A DNA stretch of 17,516 nt from Prevotella sp. UBA2850 (GCA_002350805.1 DEFO01000038.1:1-17516), one strand, 5' to 3'; counted from the first letter of the stretch, positions 8,642 through 16,758 are shown. Translations and numbers: made by a program. The notes: a model not told the origin generated them from the sequence alone.

Positions 8642-11600
8642 CTACTCTCCATAATGCTGGCTGACGTAGTTATACACAGCATCACGGTAGTAGTTGATGC
8701 TTTCGTCGGAATAGCTCTCGGGAAGTTCTTTCCAGAGGATGTCGCGAATGGTGATGATGATGGAAGCCCTGGTTTCTTGCTTGTCGAACGGATGATCCAT
8801 CGTAGCCAGTTGAGCCTTTATTCTCTCCAGCAATTCCTTGGCGACAACTTTTAGCTTCTTAATGTCTTCCTTAGAAAGGTCGTCTTTCATCAGCACATCA
8901 TACATGGAGAGTTGTTCATCGTTCTCAAAGCCTTCGCGAATATAGCGTTTTTCCTCCTCGGTCAGCTCATGCGAAAGGGCCATCAGTTCCGTGAACGTCT
9001 TCTCTATGGTGGCGCGGTTCTGCTCCTGGTTGTAGTCATGAATAATCTCCTGATACTTCTCGTAGAAGTTGATACGCGAAGGATTCTCGGCCAGCATCCG
9101 TGCGATGCGTTCCTGCAACAGTTCCTGAATGTCTTTCAGCACAAGGTTCTTTTCCTGACTCTTGGCAAACTCCCGACGAAGCAGGTCAAAGTCAATGCCG
9201 CTGATGTCAAACTTTCTCGAATCTGATACCATCGCAGCATCCACTTCCAGGTGCTCGTTCACTATTTCATTGATGGCTACGCTAAGGTCTGTGATGTCGG
9301 CATGTTTGCGTTTCTGCTGCAGTTCCTTGTAGATGGCTTCAATGGCATCTTTCTGCTGTTTCATCTCAGGTGTTATATCCTCACGATCGAGATATTTCCA
9401 CAGCTTCAGTAGCGTGGATGCAAACGTGCAGTATGACTTCCTGATTTCAGCCGTCTCGCACATCGCATTGGCAGCCTTTTTCAGCAGCGACAGTTTTTCG
9501 AAATTCTCTGCCTTAATCAAGTCATCCAAGTCAAAGTCATGCTCTTTCAGGAAAGCCGTAGCAGCAGCTATCGTCTCTATGACATGCTTGATGAGTTCCT
9601 TCTTGTCGATGGTCGGGTCATTGCCTCCCGCGCCACCTTCCGGGTTGGCGGTATAATCGGCCAATGCCTGGCGCAGGGCTTTCACGATGCCGATGTAGTC
9701 GATAATCAAGCCGTTCGTCTTTCCTTCCGCCACGCGGTTTGCACGGGCAATGGTCTGCATCAGCGTGTGTGCCTTCATGGGCTTGTCGATGTAGAGGCAC
9801 GAGAGCGTCTTCACATCGAAGCCTGTCAGCCACATGGCGCAGACAAAGACCACGCGCAACCGTGAGTCGTCGGCCTTGAACTGCTTGTCCAGTTCCTCCT
9901 TCTCCATCCGCTCACGATGCTGCTTGATGTCGAGTCCCCACTTCTGGAACGTCTGTATCTCGTTCTGCTCTTGCGAAACTACTACGGCCATATCTGTCTC
10001 GCGCATCCATTCCAGTTTGCGCTGCATCTCCTGTGCCTCCTGTTGCGAGGTGCATTTGGCGATGGCTTCTTCCAATGCCTTGATTTCGCGCTGCCAGTAT
10101 TCCTGCACATAGTTGAACATACGGACACACGTCACTTTGTTATAGCACACGAACATGGCCTTGCCCGAAGTCCACAGGTCGCTGTAGTGATGCACGAAGT
10201 CTTTGGCAATCAGGCGCAGACGCTTGGCAGCCGTCAGCAGATGCACCTCCTTGGCGAACTCACGTTCCAGCTTGGCCAGCTGCGAGGCATCCAGTTCGCC
10301 TGCTTGTTCCAGGGCGGATGCAATCTCGTCGTTGATTTCAGGATTCTTCAAATCTTGAAGTTTCTCGCCACGATTCTCGTAGTAAAGTGGAACGGTAGCC
10401 TTATCCTCCACGGCCCGTTTGAAGTCGTAGATACTCACGTAGCCACCAAAGGTACGTGCCGTGATGTTGTCGTTTGACAGCAACGGAGTTCCCGTAAATC
10501 CGATGCGATGGGCGGTAGGCAGCATGTGCATCAGGTTGTCGGCAAAGACGCCGTTCTGCGTGCGGTGGGCCTCGTCGCTCATCACGATGATGTCGTGGTC
10601 GGGGTAGATGGGTTCGGCCTTCGGGTCGTTGAACTTCTGAATGAGCGAGAAGATGAACGACGGGTTGCCTTTCAACTTCGTTTTCAGGTCCTCTCCACTG
10701 CTGGCAATGAACTTCTTGGCCTTCACATTACCAAGCAAACCGCAGTTCTCAAATGTATCGCTGATTTGCTTGTTCAACTCGTCGCGGTCAGTCAGCACAA
10801 GGAAAGTTGGCGAGCCCTCAAACTTACGTCGAATCTTCTGTGAGAGGAAGAGCATGGAATAACTCTTGCCCGAGCCTTGTGTGTGCCAGAACACACCTAA
10901 CTTTCCGTTCAGATACTGACGGTTGCGATACATCTCCACGGCTTGGTTTACACCGAGGTATTGGTGGTTACGGGCCAGAATCTTTGCCGTTCGTCCGCCG
11001 CTATGGTCGTAAAGGATGAAGTTTTCCAGCAGGTCCAGGAAGTTCTCTTTCCGGCAGATACCTCTGAGCATCGTCGGCAGTTCTATGTTGCCGGCATCTT
11101 CCTCCTTCAGTCGTTTCCATTCGTGGAAGAACTCCCATTTCGAATCGATGGTACCCACACGTGCCTCCAGTCCGTTACTGAACATGATGAAAGCATTGTG
11201 GTAGAACATTTGCGGAATGGTATCGAGGTAGTCGCGATAGTTCTTGTTGAAGGCATCCACCACTTCCACATCATGGTTCTTCAGTTCCATAAACAGCAAA
11301 GGCAATCCATTCACGAAGCCCACGATGTCGGCACGGCGATGATAGAGCGCACCATACACCCACATCTCGCGGACACACAGGAAGTCGTTCTTCTCAGGCG
11401 AAGCAAAATCGATGACCTTGGCGCGCACCTCTTCCGTCTCACCGTTCGGTTTCACGCGAGTCACGGGCACACCATCCTTGATATACTGATACTTCTGCTC
11501 GTTAATCTGCATCAGCGTCTGCGAGCTCATGTGTTCCGTCATGCGCTCCATACACTCCTGCAGCTGCTTGTCCGTCAGCCAAGGATTCAGCACCTTCAAC

Positions 11601-11776
11601 GCCTTGCGGAAACGGCCCGTCAGCAGCACCTCATGGTAAGACGTGCGTCCCAGCGTGCCGTTCGTGCCGAGCACCTCTTTATCGAAGGCATACACGCTCG
11701 TCCAGCCCAGTTCCTTTTCCAACAACTCGGCTGCACTTCGCTGTATCAGTTGGTCTTCGCTATAGTCCTTTGCCAT
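8642..11776 (-). CDS. hsdR: Type I restriction endonuclease subunit R (HsdR)
   Basis: The motor and nuclease subunit of a type I restriction enzyme: it binds the HsdM-HsdS methylase, pulls DNA using ATP and cuts unmodified DNA far from the recognition site. At 1044 residues it is of normal length. The N-terminal PD-(D/E)xK nuclease has D150 followed by E164-x-K166 (FMELK). The superfamily 2 helicase motor has Walker A HTQGSGKS at 298-305, motif II DEAH at 401-404 and motif III TGTP at 428-431. The C-terminal helical part, about 750-1044, should contact the methylase. No frameshift or stop is visible, so it should be active. It is the last gene of the operon, starting 5 nt after the small membrane-protein gene, and converges on the flavoprotein gene across 139 bp. 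Its composition is closer to the host core than that of hsdS. Confidence 0.96.
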   Translation of the reverse strand: MAKDYSEDQLIQRSAAELLEKELGWTSVYAFDKEVLGTNGTLGRTSYHEVLLTGRFRKALKVLNPWLTDKQLQECMERMTEHMSSQTLMQINEQKYQYIKDGVPVTRVKPNGETEEVRAKVIDFASPEKNDFLCVREMWVYGALYHRRADIVGFVNGLPLLFMELKNHDVEVVDAFNKNYRDYLDTIPQMFYHNAFIMFSNGLEARVGTIDSKWEFFHEWKRLKEEDAGNIELPTMLRGICRKENFLDLLENFILYDHSGGRTAKILARNHQYLGVNQAVEMYRNRQYLNGKLGVFWHTQGSGKSYSMLFLSQKIRRKFEGSPTFLVLTDRDELNKQISDTFENCGLLGNVKAKKFIASSGEDLKTKLKGNPSFIFSLIQKFNDPKAEPIYPDHDIIVMSDEAHRTQNGVFADNLMHMLPTAHRIGFTGTPLLSNDNITARTFGGYVSIYDFKRAVEDKATVPLYYENRGEKLQDLKNPEINDEIASALEQAGELDASQLAKLEREFAKEVHLLTAAKRLRLIAKDFVHHYSDLWTSGKAMFVCYNKVTCVRMFNYVQEYWQREIKALEEAIAKCTSQQEAQEMQRKLEWMRETDMAVVVSQEQNEIQTFQKWGLDIKQHRERMEKEELDKQFKADDSRLRVVFVCAMWLTGFDVKTLSCLYIDKPMKAHTLMQTIARANRVAEGKTNGLIIDYIGIVKALRQALADYTANPEGGAGGNDPTIDKKELIKHVIETIAAATAFLKEHDFDLDDLIKAENFEKLSLLKKAANAMCETAEIRKSYCTFASTLLKLWKYLDREDITPEMKQQKDAIEAIYKELQQKRKHADITDLSVAINEIVNEHLEVDAAMVSDSRKFDISGIDFDLLRREFAKSQEKNLVLKDIQELLQERIARMLAENPSRINFYEKYQEIIHDYNQEQNRATIEKTFTELMALSHELTEEEKRYIREGFENDEQLSMYDVLMKDDLSKEDIKKLKVVAKELLERIKAQLATMDHPFDKQETRASIIITIRDILWKELPESYSDESINYYRDAVYNYVSQHYGE

Positions 11777-11781
11777 ATTTT

Positions 11782-12027
11782 TTACTTCTTTAATTCTTTC
11801 TCCAGCTGTCTCTTCCTTATCTGTGTTTCATAATCAGGTTGACTTTTTATGAACCCAGCAAAAGGACCATTCTCAAATTCATTGATAGCATCAAGTTCTG
11901 CTTGTTTTGACTTCTTTGCATTTCTCTCGCTGCGTTTGGCCACAATATAAGAAGCTATTGCAGCAATGGCGGCAATTAATGATATCAGACCTGAGTAGCT
12001 ATTAAGTATTTGATTGATACTTTCCAT
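11782..12027 (-). CDS. Small single-pass membrane protein between hsdS and hsdR, function unknown
   Basis: An 81-residue protein I do not recognise. A short polar N terminus is followed by one hydrophobic helix at about residues 13-32 (GLISLIAAIAAIASYIVAKR), then a strongly basic stretch (KRSERNAKKSK) and a charged, probably helical tail to residue 81. By the positive-inside rule the tail should face the cytoplasm. There is no signal-peptidase site and no cysteine. The gene lies 5 nt after the hsdS stop and its own stop is 5 nt before the hsdR start, so it is part of the operon and not an unrelated open frame. Codon content is AT-rich, like hsdS and unlike hsdR. Possible roles are membrane tethering of the restriction complex, regulation of HsdR, or a small defence accessory; none can be chosen from sequence alone. 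No enzyme motif is visible. Confidence 0.75.
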   Translation of the reverse strand: MESINQILNSYSGLISLIAAIAAIASYIVAKRSERNAKKSKQAELDAINEFENGPFAGFIKSQPDYETQIRKRQLEKELKK

Positions 12028-12032
12028 ACACT

Positions 12033-13199
12033 TTATGCTTTTATCTTTCCACTCATCAGTTTCGGAAGCAAACGGTCGCGAGCCTCGGTGAGAAGGTTGA
12101 TTTGTTTATATGCCAGTGCTATCTTACTAAAATAGCATGTAGTAATGTCACAATAACTAATTATCAAATCTTTCATGGGTACAATGTACTTGAGAGATGA
12201 TATTGAATTGAGTGTCAATTGTGGTTGCGCAGCACCTGTGCAAATCGCAACGAAATCTAACACTTTAAATGATTCAAAAATAAAAGGCATTTTTAGATAC
12301 CCATAATTGGCACACGGCTCTACTATGAATGAATTGTTTGTCACATATGTTTCATCTTCTATCGTTCGGTGAACAAATCCGGCATTACCACGACTTCCTA
12401 TTAGTACCTTGGGCTCAAAACAATTTGCATTTGTATATCTGCCAATTTGTTTGCTTGCGCCATAAACGGGTATAGGACCATCTTTCACAAAATCTTTTGT
12501 CGGCAAAATCTTTCCATACTTGAAGTCAAAAACCTCCATTATAGATTTTTCCTCCCACCCCTCTGGAACACCATTGACAGTCTTGGTGTTTTCGTGGCCA
12601 GGGAAATGGAGGTCAACGAACCATTCCTTATAGAGTCGCTGCGCAGCTTCCTCCAATAACTTTATCTGCTTCTGATAGTTCTCTATCAAAGAGTCGTAGC
12701 GAGAGAGAATGGTGGCGATGCGGTGCTGTTCATTTTTGTTGGGCAACTCAACTTCCATTCCCAACAAATCACCATTGGCCAGACTGGCACGTGTTGTCAT
12801 TGTTGAGAATGCCATAAACTTTCCTCTAAACTTTGGAGAACGCAAGTAATATCCAATGTATTCAGGTATTACGTCATCAGTTATAGGGCGTAATCGCTTG
12901 GTAAACCCGTTGTATGTAGCATTGGGATAATCACGAAGAGCCACAGAACTCATACCAAGTTCATCCATGGTTTCACTGGTTCGAGTTATAAAAACATCCC
13001 CTTTCTTGATAGAACATGCTTCACGTTCTTTCTCTGAGGACTGCACCAAAGAATCAAGTTCTTTAGGAAGGAAGTAGTTATTGAATACAGTAGAAAAAGT
13101 AAGGAATGGATATCCACTTCCAAAGAATTGTCGTCCTTTGGATAACCCATTGTGAACTTCATAGAGTTCTCCCAACTTTACTTTCTTCCACTCACTCAT
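12033..13199 (-). CDS. hsdS: Type I restriction enzyme specificity subunit S (HsdS)
   Basis: The DNA-recognition subunit shared by methylation and restriction: each of its two target recognition domains (TRDs) reads one half of a bipartite site. The 388 residues show TRD1 at about 1-155, a conserved helix at 158-195 (NEQHRIATILSRYDSLIENY then LLEEAAQRLYKEWF), TRD2 at about 211-345 and a second conserved helix ending LLTEARDRLLPKLMSGKI. The length and two complete halves indicate a full, functional subunit; the recognition sequence cannot be predicted. The ATG overlaps the stop of the DUF1016 gene as ATGA (13196-13199), suggesting translational coupling. TRD2 and its surroundings are clearly AT-richer than hsdM or hsdR, as expected where recognition domains are exchanged by recombination. 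No second hsdS fragment, invertase or inverted repeat is seen, so phase variation by inversion is not supported here. Confidence 0.95.
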   Translation of the reverse strand: MSEWKKVKLGELYEVHNGLSKGRQFFGSGYPFLTFSTVFNNYFLPKELDSLVQSSEKEREACSIKKGDVFITRTSETMDELGMSSVALRDYPNATYNGFTKRLRPITDDVIPEYIGYYLRSPKFRGKFMAFSTMTTRASLANGDLLGMEVELPNKNEQHRIATILSRYDSLIENYQKQIKLLEEAAQRLYKEWFVDLHFPGHENTKTVNGVPEGWEEKSIMEVFDFKYGKILPTKDFVKDGPIPVYGASKQIGRYTNANCFEPKVLIGSRGNAGFVHRTIEDETYVTNNSFIVEPCANYGYLKMPFIFESFKVLDFVAICTGAAQPQLTLNSISSLKYIVPMKDLIISYCDITTCYFSKIALAYKQINLLTEARDRLLPKLMSGKIKA

Positions 13200-14293
13200 A
13201 CCTCATCCTCCTTCTGTTTCTTGTCTCTGAGTTCGTTTTCAATATCCTCAATAGATGGCAAGGCGCTCTTGAAGTCCTCGGTCAGTTTGTCGAAGATTTC
13301 AACTGAAGACACCCCGATGGGAGATTCTACCCCTTGTAGAGTATATTCTGCCACGACATCGTTTTTATCTTTACAGATGAGGAGACCGATGGTTGGATTG
13401 TCGTGCTCGGTGCACATCAGCTTATTGACTGCTGTGACGTAGAAATTCAGTTGTCCAATGTGCTCAGGCTTGAAGGCTGTTGCTTTTAGTTCTATTACGA
13501 CATAGCAATGCAGGCGCACATGATAGAATAGTTGGTCAATGTAGAAATCTTCATCTCCAACACGGAGGTGTACTTGGTGACCATAGTAGGTGAAGCCCTT
13601 GCCCAGTTCCAGCAAATACTTGGAAATGTGCGAATCGAGATGCTCCTCCAATTCTCGTTCCTGCATATCCTGACGCACGCCCATGATGTCTATAACGTAA
13701 GGGTCTTTCGTTATTTGCTGTGCAAGGTCGCTCTGCGGTGTGGGTAGTGTCCGCTTGAAATTGCTAATTGCCTTTCCCTGCCGTTCGTAGAGGTTGCTGT
13801 CTATCTGCCAGTCAAGTACCGTGCGGCTCCAGTTGTTTTCAATGGTCTGTTGGATGTAGAACAAAGCCATGTTCACATCCTTGCATCGCTGCATAATAAG
13901 GATGTGATGCCCCCAAGGAATAGAGAAGAAAGATTGCGGCACAGGTTGTGCCGTTTTTGATGAATCTTCTATTTGCGGCACAAGTTGTGTCGCAAATGGA
14001 AATACGTCTTTATATGTGATATACCATTTACGAATTCTCTCTATGTTACGCAAAGAGAACCCCTTCATTTCTGGAAACTCTGCCGACAGATCCTGACTGA
14101 GTTGCTTCAGGAAACCGTCACCCCATTTGGCATTCTTCTGTTTCTCAACGATGTCGCTCCCCAACTGCCAGTAGAGCTGCAACAGTTCGGTATTGACTTT
14201 GACGGCTGCTTTTATCTGACTCTGGCGTATGCGTATCTTTAGTTCGCCAATCCACGCAGCATAGTCCTTGTTAATATGTATCAGATTACTCAT
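13196..14293 (-). CDS. DUF1016/YhcG-family PD-(D/E)xK nuclease-domain protein
   Basis: A 365-residue protein of the DUF1016 (YhcG) family, which has an N-terminal helical domain and a C-terminal nuclease-like fold. The N-terminal domain, about residues 6-150, includes LLQLYWQLGSDI, FSLRNIERIRKWY and IPWGHHILI. The nuclease part at about 165-340 has D249/D253 in the DEDFYIDQLFYH segment, then E268-x-K270 (VVIELK), so the active-site residues appear intact. The start is set at 14293 and not at the in-frame ATG at 14308: the 14293 ATG overlaps the hsdM stop (ATGA, 14290-14293), and the GGGAGGG 7 nt upstream, which serves as its ribosome site, would otherwise be coding. It overlaps hsdS the same way at its end. 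YhcG-like genes are known near type I systems in other bacteria, but their role there is not settled. Two palindromes lie inside the variable linker. Confidence 0.9.
   Translation of the reverse strand: MSNLIHINKDYAAWIGELKIRIRQSQIKAAVKVNTELLQLYWQLGSDIVEKQKNAKWGDGFLKQLSQDLSAEFPEMKGFSLRNIERIRKWYITYKDVFPFATQLVPQIEDSSKTAQPVPQSFFSIPWGHHILIMQRCKDVNMALFYIQQTIENNWSRTVLDWQIDSNLYERQGKAISNFKRTLPTPQSDLAQQITKDPYVIDIMGVRQDMQERELEEHLDSHISKYLLELGKGFTYYGHQVHLRVGDEDFYIDQLFYHVRLHCYVVIELKATAFKPEHIGQLNFYVTAVNKLMCTEHDNPTIGLLICKDKNDVVAEYTLQGVESPIGVSSVEIFDKLTEDFKSALPSIEDIENELRDKKQKEDEV
13934..13996. repeat. Two tandem palindromes inside the DUF1016 gene
   Basis: The first palindrome (13934-13953) has core arms GGCACA and TGTGCC around GGT. 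The second (13972-13996) has arms TTTGCGGCACA and TGTGTCGCAAA around AGT, with one mismatched pair. Both share the unit TTGCGGCACA(A/G)GTTGTG. They encode the QLVPQ and QPVPQ segments of the linker between the two protein domains. Confidence 0.6.
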
Positions 14294-16212
14294 TTCAGTC
14301 CCTCCCATGCTTTTTGAATCTCGTCCATCAGGACGTTGGCTTCCTTGTTCAACTGTGCTAACTCGGCATGAATCTCGGTCATGCGCTCATGGAAATCTAC
14401 GCCGTCATCTTCCTGTTCGGCCACGCCGACGTAGGCACCTGGAGTAAGAGAATAGTTCTTTTCTTCTATCTCCTGAATAGTGGCTATCTTGCAGAGGCCA
14501 AGAACACCCTTGTATTCACCATCGCCAAACTTCGAGGTAAGCCATTCGTGCTCGTTAACGACAGTGAGAATCTCTGAGAGAATATTGCAGAATGCCTCGC
14601 CTGCCAGCCGCATGGCTTTCACCTTGCGCTTCTCAATCTGCGTTTCCGCAGACTTGATGCACATCTTTGTCTGGTCTATTTGGTTCTCTACTCTCTGCTT
14701 CAATTCCGTATAGTCATGCCCGGCATTGTTTATCCATCCCATCAGCCCCCAGAAATGGCCACGGGTGTCTTCATCTATAAGTTCGCTGAATGGTTCTCCT
14801 TGTTCTTTCAAGGCTGCAACGGCCTCGTCAACGGCCTTGTCGTAGTCAGCCAACAGTTGCTGATATTTCTCCTTCTCTCCACGATATAGATGAACGATGG
14901 CCTGCAGGTTACGCAGCTGCCACTCGGTCCATTCGTTCAAGGTGCGGTCGACAACGGTGTAGTAGTTGCGGGCATCAATGAACAGCACTTTGTCGCGAAT
15001 GTCGGCATGCTTGTTGCGGTCAAAGAACCACAGCGAGCAGGGCAGGGAGAGCGTGTAGAAGAAGTTGTTGCCCACGCTGACCATTACATCCACATCGCCT
15101 GTGCGCACGAGTTTCTCACGGATGTCGCGATCTTTGTTGGCACTATCCGTTGCCGAACTGGCCATCACAAAGCCTGCACGTCCGTGGTCGTTCAGGTAGG
15201 CGTAGAAATAACTGATCCAAAGATAGTTGGCGTTGCCTATCTCCTTAGTCTTCTGATTCACGCCCGGAAGACCGAAGGGCAGGCGGCCAGCGGCTGAAGC
15301 CGATTCTGCTTTCACCTTATCGACATTAAAGGGCGGATTTGCTATCACATAGTCGCACTTGCCGGCGAGGTTATGGGCATCGTGATAGAAGGAGTTGGCT
15401 TCGTCGCCAGAGATGATTCGGCCGTTCAAACCATGAACAGCCATGTTCATCAGACAGAGTTGGGCATTGTACTCCACTTTCTCTTGCCCGTAGAAAGTCA
15501 TCTGGGTATTGGCATTGAGACCTGCCTGATTCACGAAGTCTCCTGTCTGAACAAACATACCACCTGAACCACAGGCAGGGTCAAGCATCACTCCTTGCGT
15601 GGGCTCCAGCACGTTGACCAGCATCTTTACTAATGACTTTGGCGTGAAGAAAACGCCATCGTCGGAAGCTACTGCCTTGGCAAACTTCGAGAGGAAGTAT
15701 TCATAGATGCGGCCGATGATGTCGCCACCCACCTCGTCGATGGTCTTATTGTTGAAGATGCGAAGCAGCTCGCGCAGGAGGTCGTCGGCAAACATGGTGT
15801 AGGTCTTGGGCAGCACGCCTGTCAGCTGTTCGCTTTGGTCTTCCACCAGTTGCATGGCGTTGTTGACGGCTTCGCCTAATGAGTTTATTTCTTGTCCGTC
15901 TTTAGTTTTTAGGCCTGCTGCCACGATATTATCTGGCAAGTTCACAAGATAGTCGAACTGCGCTTCACGGGGTAGATACAATGCACTCTTGGCAGCGAAA
16001 TCGCTGGGCTCCACTGGCATCACACGCCCTCCACGGCTGGGGCGGTTCTCCAGAATCTCTGCCTCCACCATCTTGTAGCGGCTGTAGGCATAGCGCAGGA
16101 AAAGCAATGCCAACACTGGCATGCAATACTGGCTGCTCGTCAGCTTACTGCCTTGCCTCAACAAATCTGCCGATTCCCATAGCTCGGCTTCAAGTTTTCG
16201 TATATTGATCAT
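14290..16212 (-). CDS. hsdM: Type I restriction-modification DNA methyltransferase subunit (HsdM)
   Basis: The N6-adenine methyltransferase subunit, which uses S-adenosylmethionine to protect host sites selected by HsdS and forms the core of the restriction complex. The 640 residues begin with the HsdM N-terminal helical domain (about 5-150). The catalytic Rossmann domain has the AdoMet motif DPACGSGGMF at 211-220 and the adenine-flipping motif NPPF at 292-295 (CDYVIANPPFNVD). The helical C terminus, about 450-640, should pack against HsdS. The length is at the upper end for HsdM, and no break is seen. The start ATG lies 13 nt after the stop of the XRE gene, so the two are probably co-transcribed. 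Its stop overlaps the DUF1016 start. All catalytic motifs are intact. Confidence 0.96.
   Translation of the reverse strand: MINIRKLEAELWESADLLRQGSKLTSSQYCMPVLALLFLRYAYSRYKMVEAEILENRPSRGGRVMPVEPSDFAAKSALYLPREAQFDYLVNLPDNIVAAGLKTKDGQEINSLGEAVNNAMQLVEDQSEQLTGVLPKTYTMFADDLLRELLRIFNNKTIDEVGGDIIGRIYEYFLSKFAKAVASDDGVFFTPKSLVKMLVNVLEPTQGVMLDPACGSGGMFVQTGDFVNQAGLNANTQMTFYGQEKVEYNAQLCLMNMAVHGLNGRIISGDEANSFYHDAHNLAGKCDYVIANPPFNVDKVKAESASAAGRLPFGLPGVNQKTKEIGNANYLWISYFYAYLNDHGRAGFVMASSATDSANKDRDIREKLVRTGDVDVMVSVGNNFFYTLSLPCSLWFFDRNKHADIRDKVLFIDARNYYTVVDRTLNEWTEWQLRNLQAIVHLYRGEKEKYQQLLADYDKAVDEAVAALKEQGEPFSELIDEDTRGHFWGLMGWINNAGHDYTELKQRVENQIDQTKMCIKSAETQIEKRKVKAMRLAGEAFCNILSEILTVVNEHEWLTSKFGDGEYKGVLGLCKIATIQEIEEKNYSLTPGAYVGVAEQEDDGVDFHERMTEIHAELAQLNKEANVLMDEIQKAWEGLK
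14299..14306 (-). promoter_or_regulatory. Shine-Dalgarno site deciding the DUF1016 start
   Basis: On the minus strand GGGAGGGA precedes the ATG at 14293, with the GGAGG core 7 nt away. It lies inside the last codons of hsdM. Strong Shine-Dalgarno sites are unusual in Bacteroidota, which makes this one informative for the start choice and for coupling to hsdM translation. Confidence 0.6.
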
Positions 16213-16225
16213 ACTTTATATGGTC

Positions 16226-16429
16226 TTATTCTGTTCTTATTAATTCGTCCACGCTCACCTTCAATGTTTTGGCTATCTGAATAATTGTTTCCAAATTGGG
16301 TTGGTTGGTATTTGTCACCCACTTTGATACAACAGCAGGATCCTTGCCAAGCAATTCGGCAAGCTGCTTGTTGGTCATGTTCTTCTCTGCAAGAACCACC
16401 TTGATTCGGTTCAAAAGTTTACGTTCCAT
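16226..16429 (-). CDS. XRE-family (Cro/C1-type) helix-turn-helix regulator, first gene of the restriction operon
   Basis: A 67-residue protein that is almost entirely one HTH_3 domain: NRIKVVLAEKNMTNKQLAELLGKDPAVVSKWVTN, with the helix-turn-helix at about residues 18-38, followed by the NLETIIQIAKTLKVSVDELI helix pair typical of the family. It has no additional domain, so it probably works as a dimer. It lies first in the operon, 13 nt upstream of hsdM and directly behind the predicted promoter. Small regulators in this position are the pattern of controller (C) proteins, which delay restriction until methylation is established. That it acts on its own promoter is inference; possible operator repeats are described for 16462-16490. 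Start chosen at the only good ATG, about 20 nt from the predicted transcription start. Confidence 0.9.
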   Translation of the reverse strand: MERKLLNRIKVVLAEKNMTNKQLAELLGKDPAVVSKWVTNTNQPNLETIIQIAKTLKVSVDELIRTE

Positions 16430-16452
16430 TGGTTTGTATTGATATTATGTCG

Positions 16453-16460
16453 CAAAGTTA
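16453..16460 (-). promoter_or_regulatory. Promoter -7 element of the restriction operon
   Basis: On the minus strand TAACTTTG matches the Bacteroidota -7 consensus TAnnTTTG exactly. It lies about 24 bp before the XRE start codon. The region about 20 bp further upstream has no good TTTG, so the -33 element is weak, which may leave room for activation or tight control. Confidence 0.55.
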
Positions 16461-16461
16461 C

Positions 16462-16490
16462 GATAAATATCTGATAAGAGGTGAAGATAA
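16462..16490. promoter_or_regulatory. Three GATAA direct repeats over the operon promoter, possible operator
   Basis: GATAA occurs at 16462-16466, 16473-16477 and 16486-16490 (TTATC in the direction of transcription), spaced 11 and 13 bp, close to one helical turn. They cover the spacer and -33 region of the operon promoter. The last forms part of an AGAT-A-ATCT palindrome (16485-16493). They could bind the XRE protein; in AT-rich DNA they may also be chance. Confidence 0.3.
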
Positions 16491-16666
16491 TCTGTAAAAA
16501 AGTTGTTCGGTAACGAAAAAAAGATACTTTCATCAACAATTATTCGATCTGCCGACACAAAACCATGGGCAATTTACACACTATATATAAATAGGTCAGA
16601 ACAATGAATACAGCAGATATGGTAAGCGAGAGACATCTTGCTCTTGACAACAAATGACAATCTGTA

Positions 16667-16720
16667 AGCACGTTTGAAGATGCTGAAACCAGGGGCTGTG
16701 TGTTCCCTATGTGTTCCCGA
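16667..16720 (+). repeat. 54-bp direct repeat, copy A
   Basis: Aligns without gaps to copy B at 16898-16951, with 41 of 54 bases identical by my count. It contains GTGTTCCC twice, at 16700-16707 and 16711-16718, 11 bp apart. Both copies start AGCACGT and end GTGTTCCCGA. Together they flank the tRNA-Asn fragment, which suggests arm-type sites for a tyrosine recombinase. Confidence 0.7.
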
Positions 16721-16726
16721 GGGAAA

Positions 16727-16758
16727 AATAAAAAGGAGTTAGATTTCTCTAACTCCTT
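16727..16758 (-). terminator. Strong intrinsic terminator behind the tRNA fragment
   Basis: An 11-bp perfect stem, AAGGAGTTAGA (16733-16743) with TCTAACTCCTT (16748-16758), closes a 4-nt loop. On the minus strand it runs straight into TTTTTATTTTT. It lies 11 bp beyond the tRNA 3' end on that strand, as expected for the original tRNA-Asn terminator. Confidence 0.8.

Noticed and set aside
10943..11833. 296-codon plus-strand open frame opposite hsdR and the small gene
   Set aside because: It runs across two well-supported minus-strand genes and its translation has no domain features.
12033..13199. Phase-variable, invertible hsdS
   Set aside because: Only one hsdS is present, with no silent TRD cassette, inverted repeats or site-specific recombinase in the window.
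14294..14308. Start of the DUF1016 gene at 14308 (MGGTE extension)
   Set aside because: The extension encodes the ribosome-binding sequence itself, and the 14293 start has the ATGA overlap seen at the next junction as well.
16603..16660. Short plus-strand open frame beginning MNTADM
   Set aside because: Only 17 codons with no promoter; it falls in the attachment-site region.
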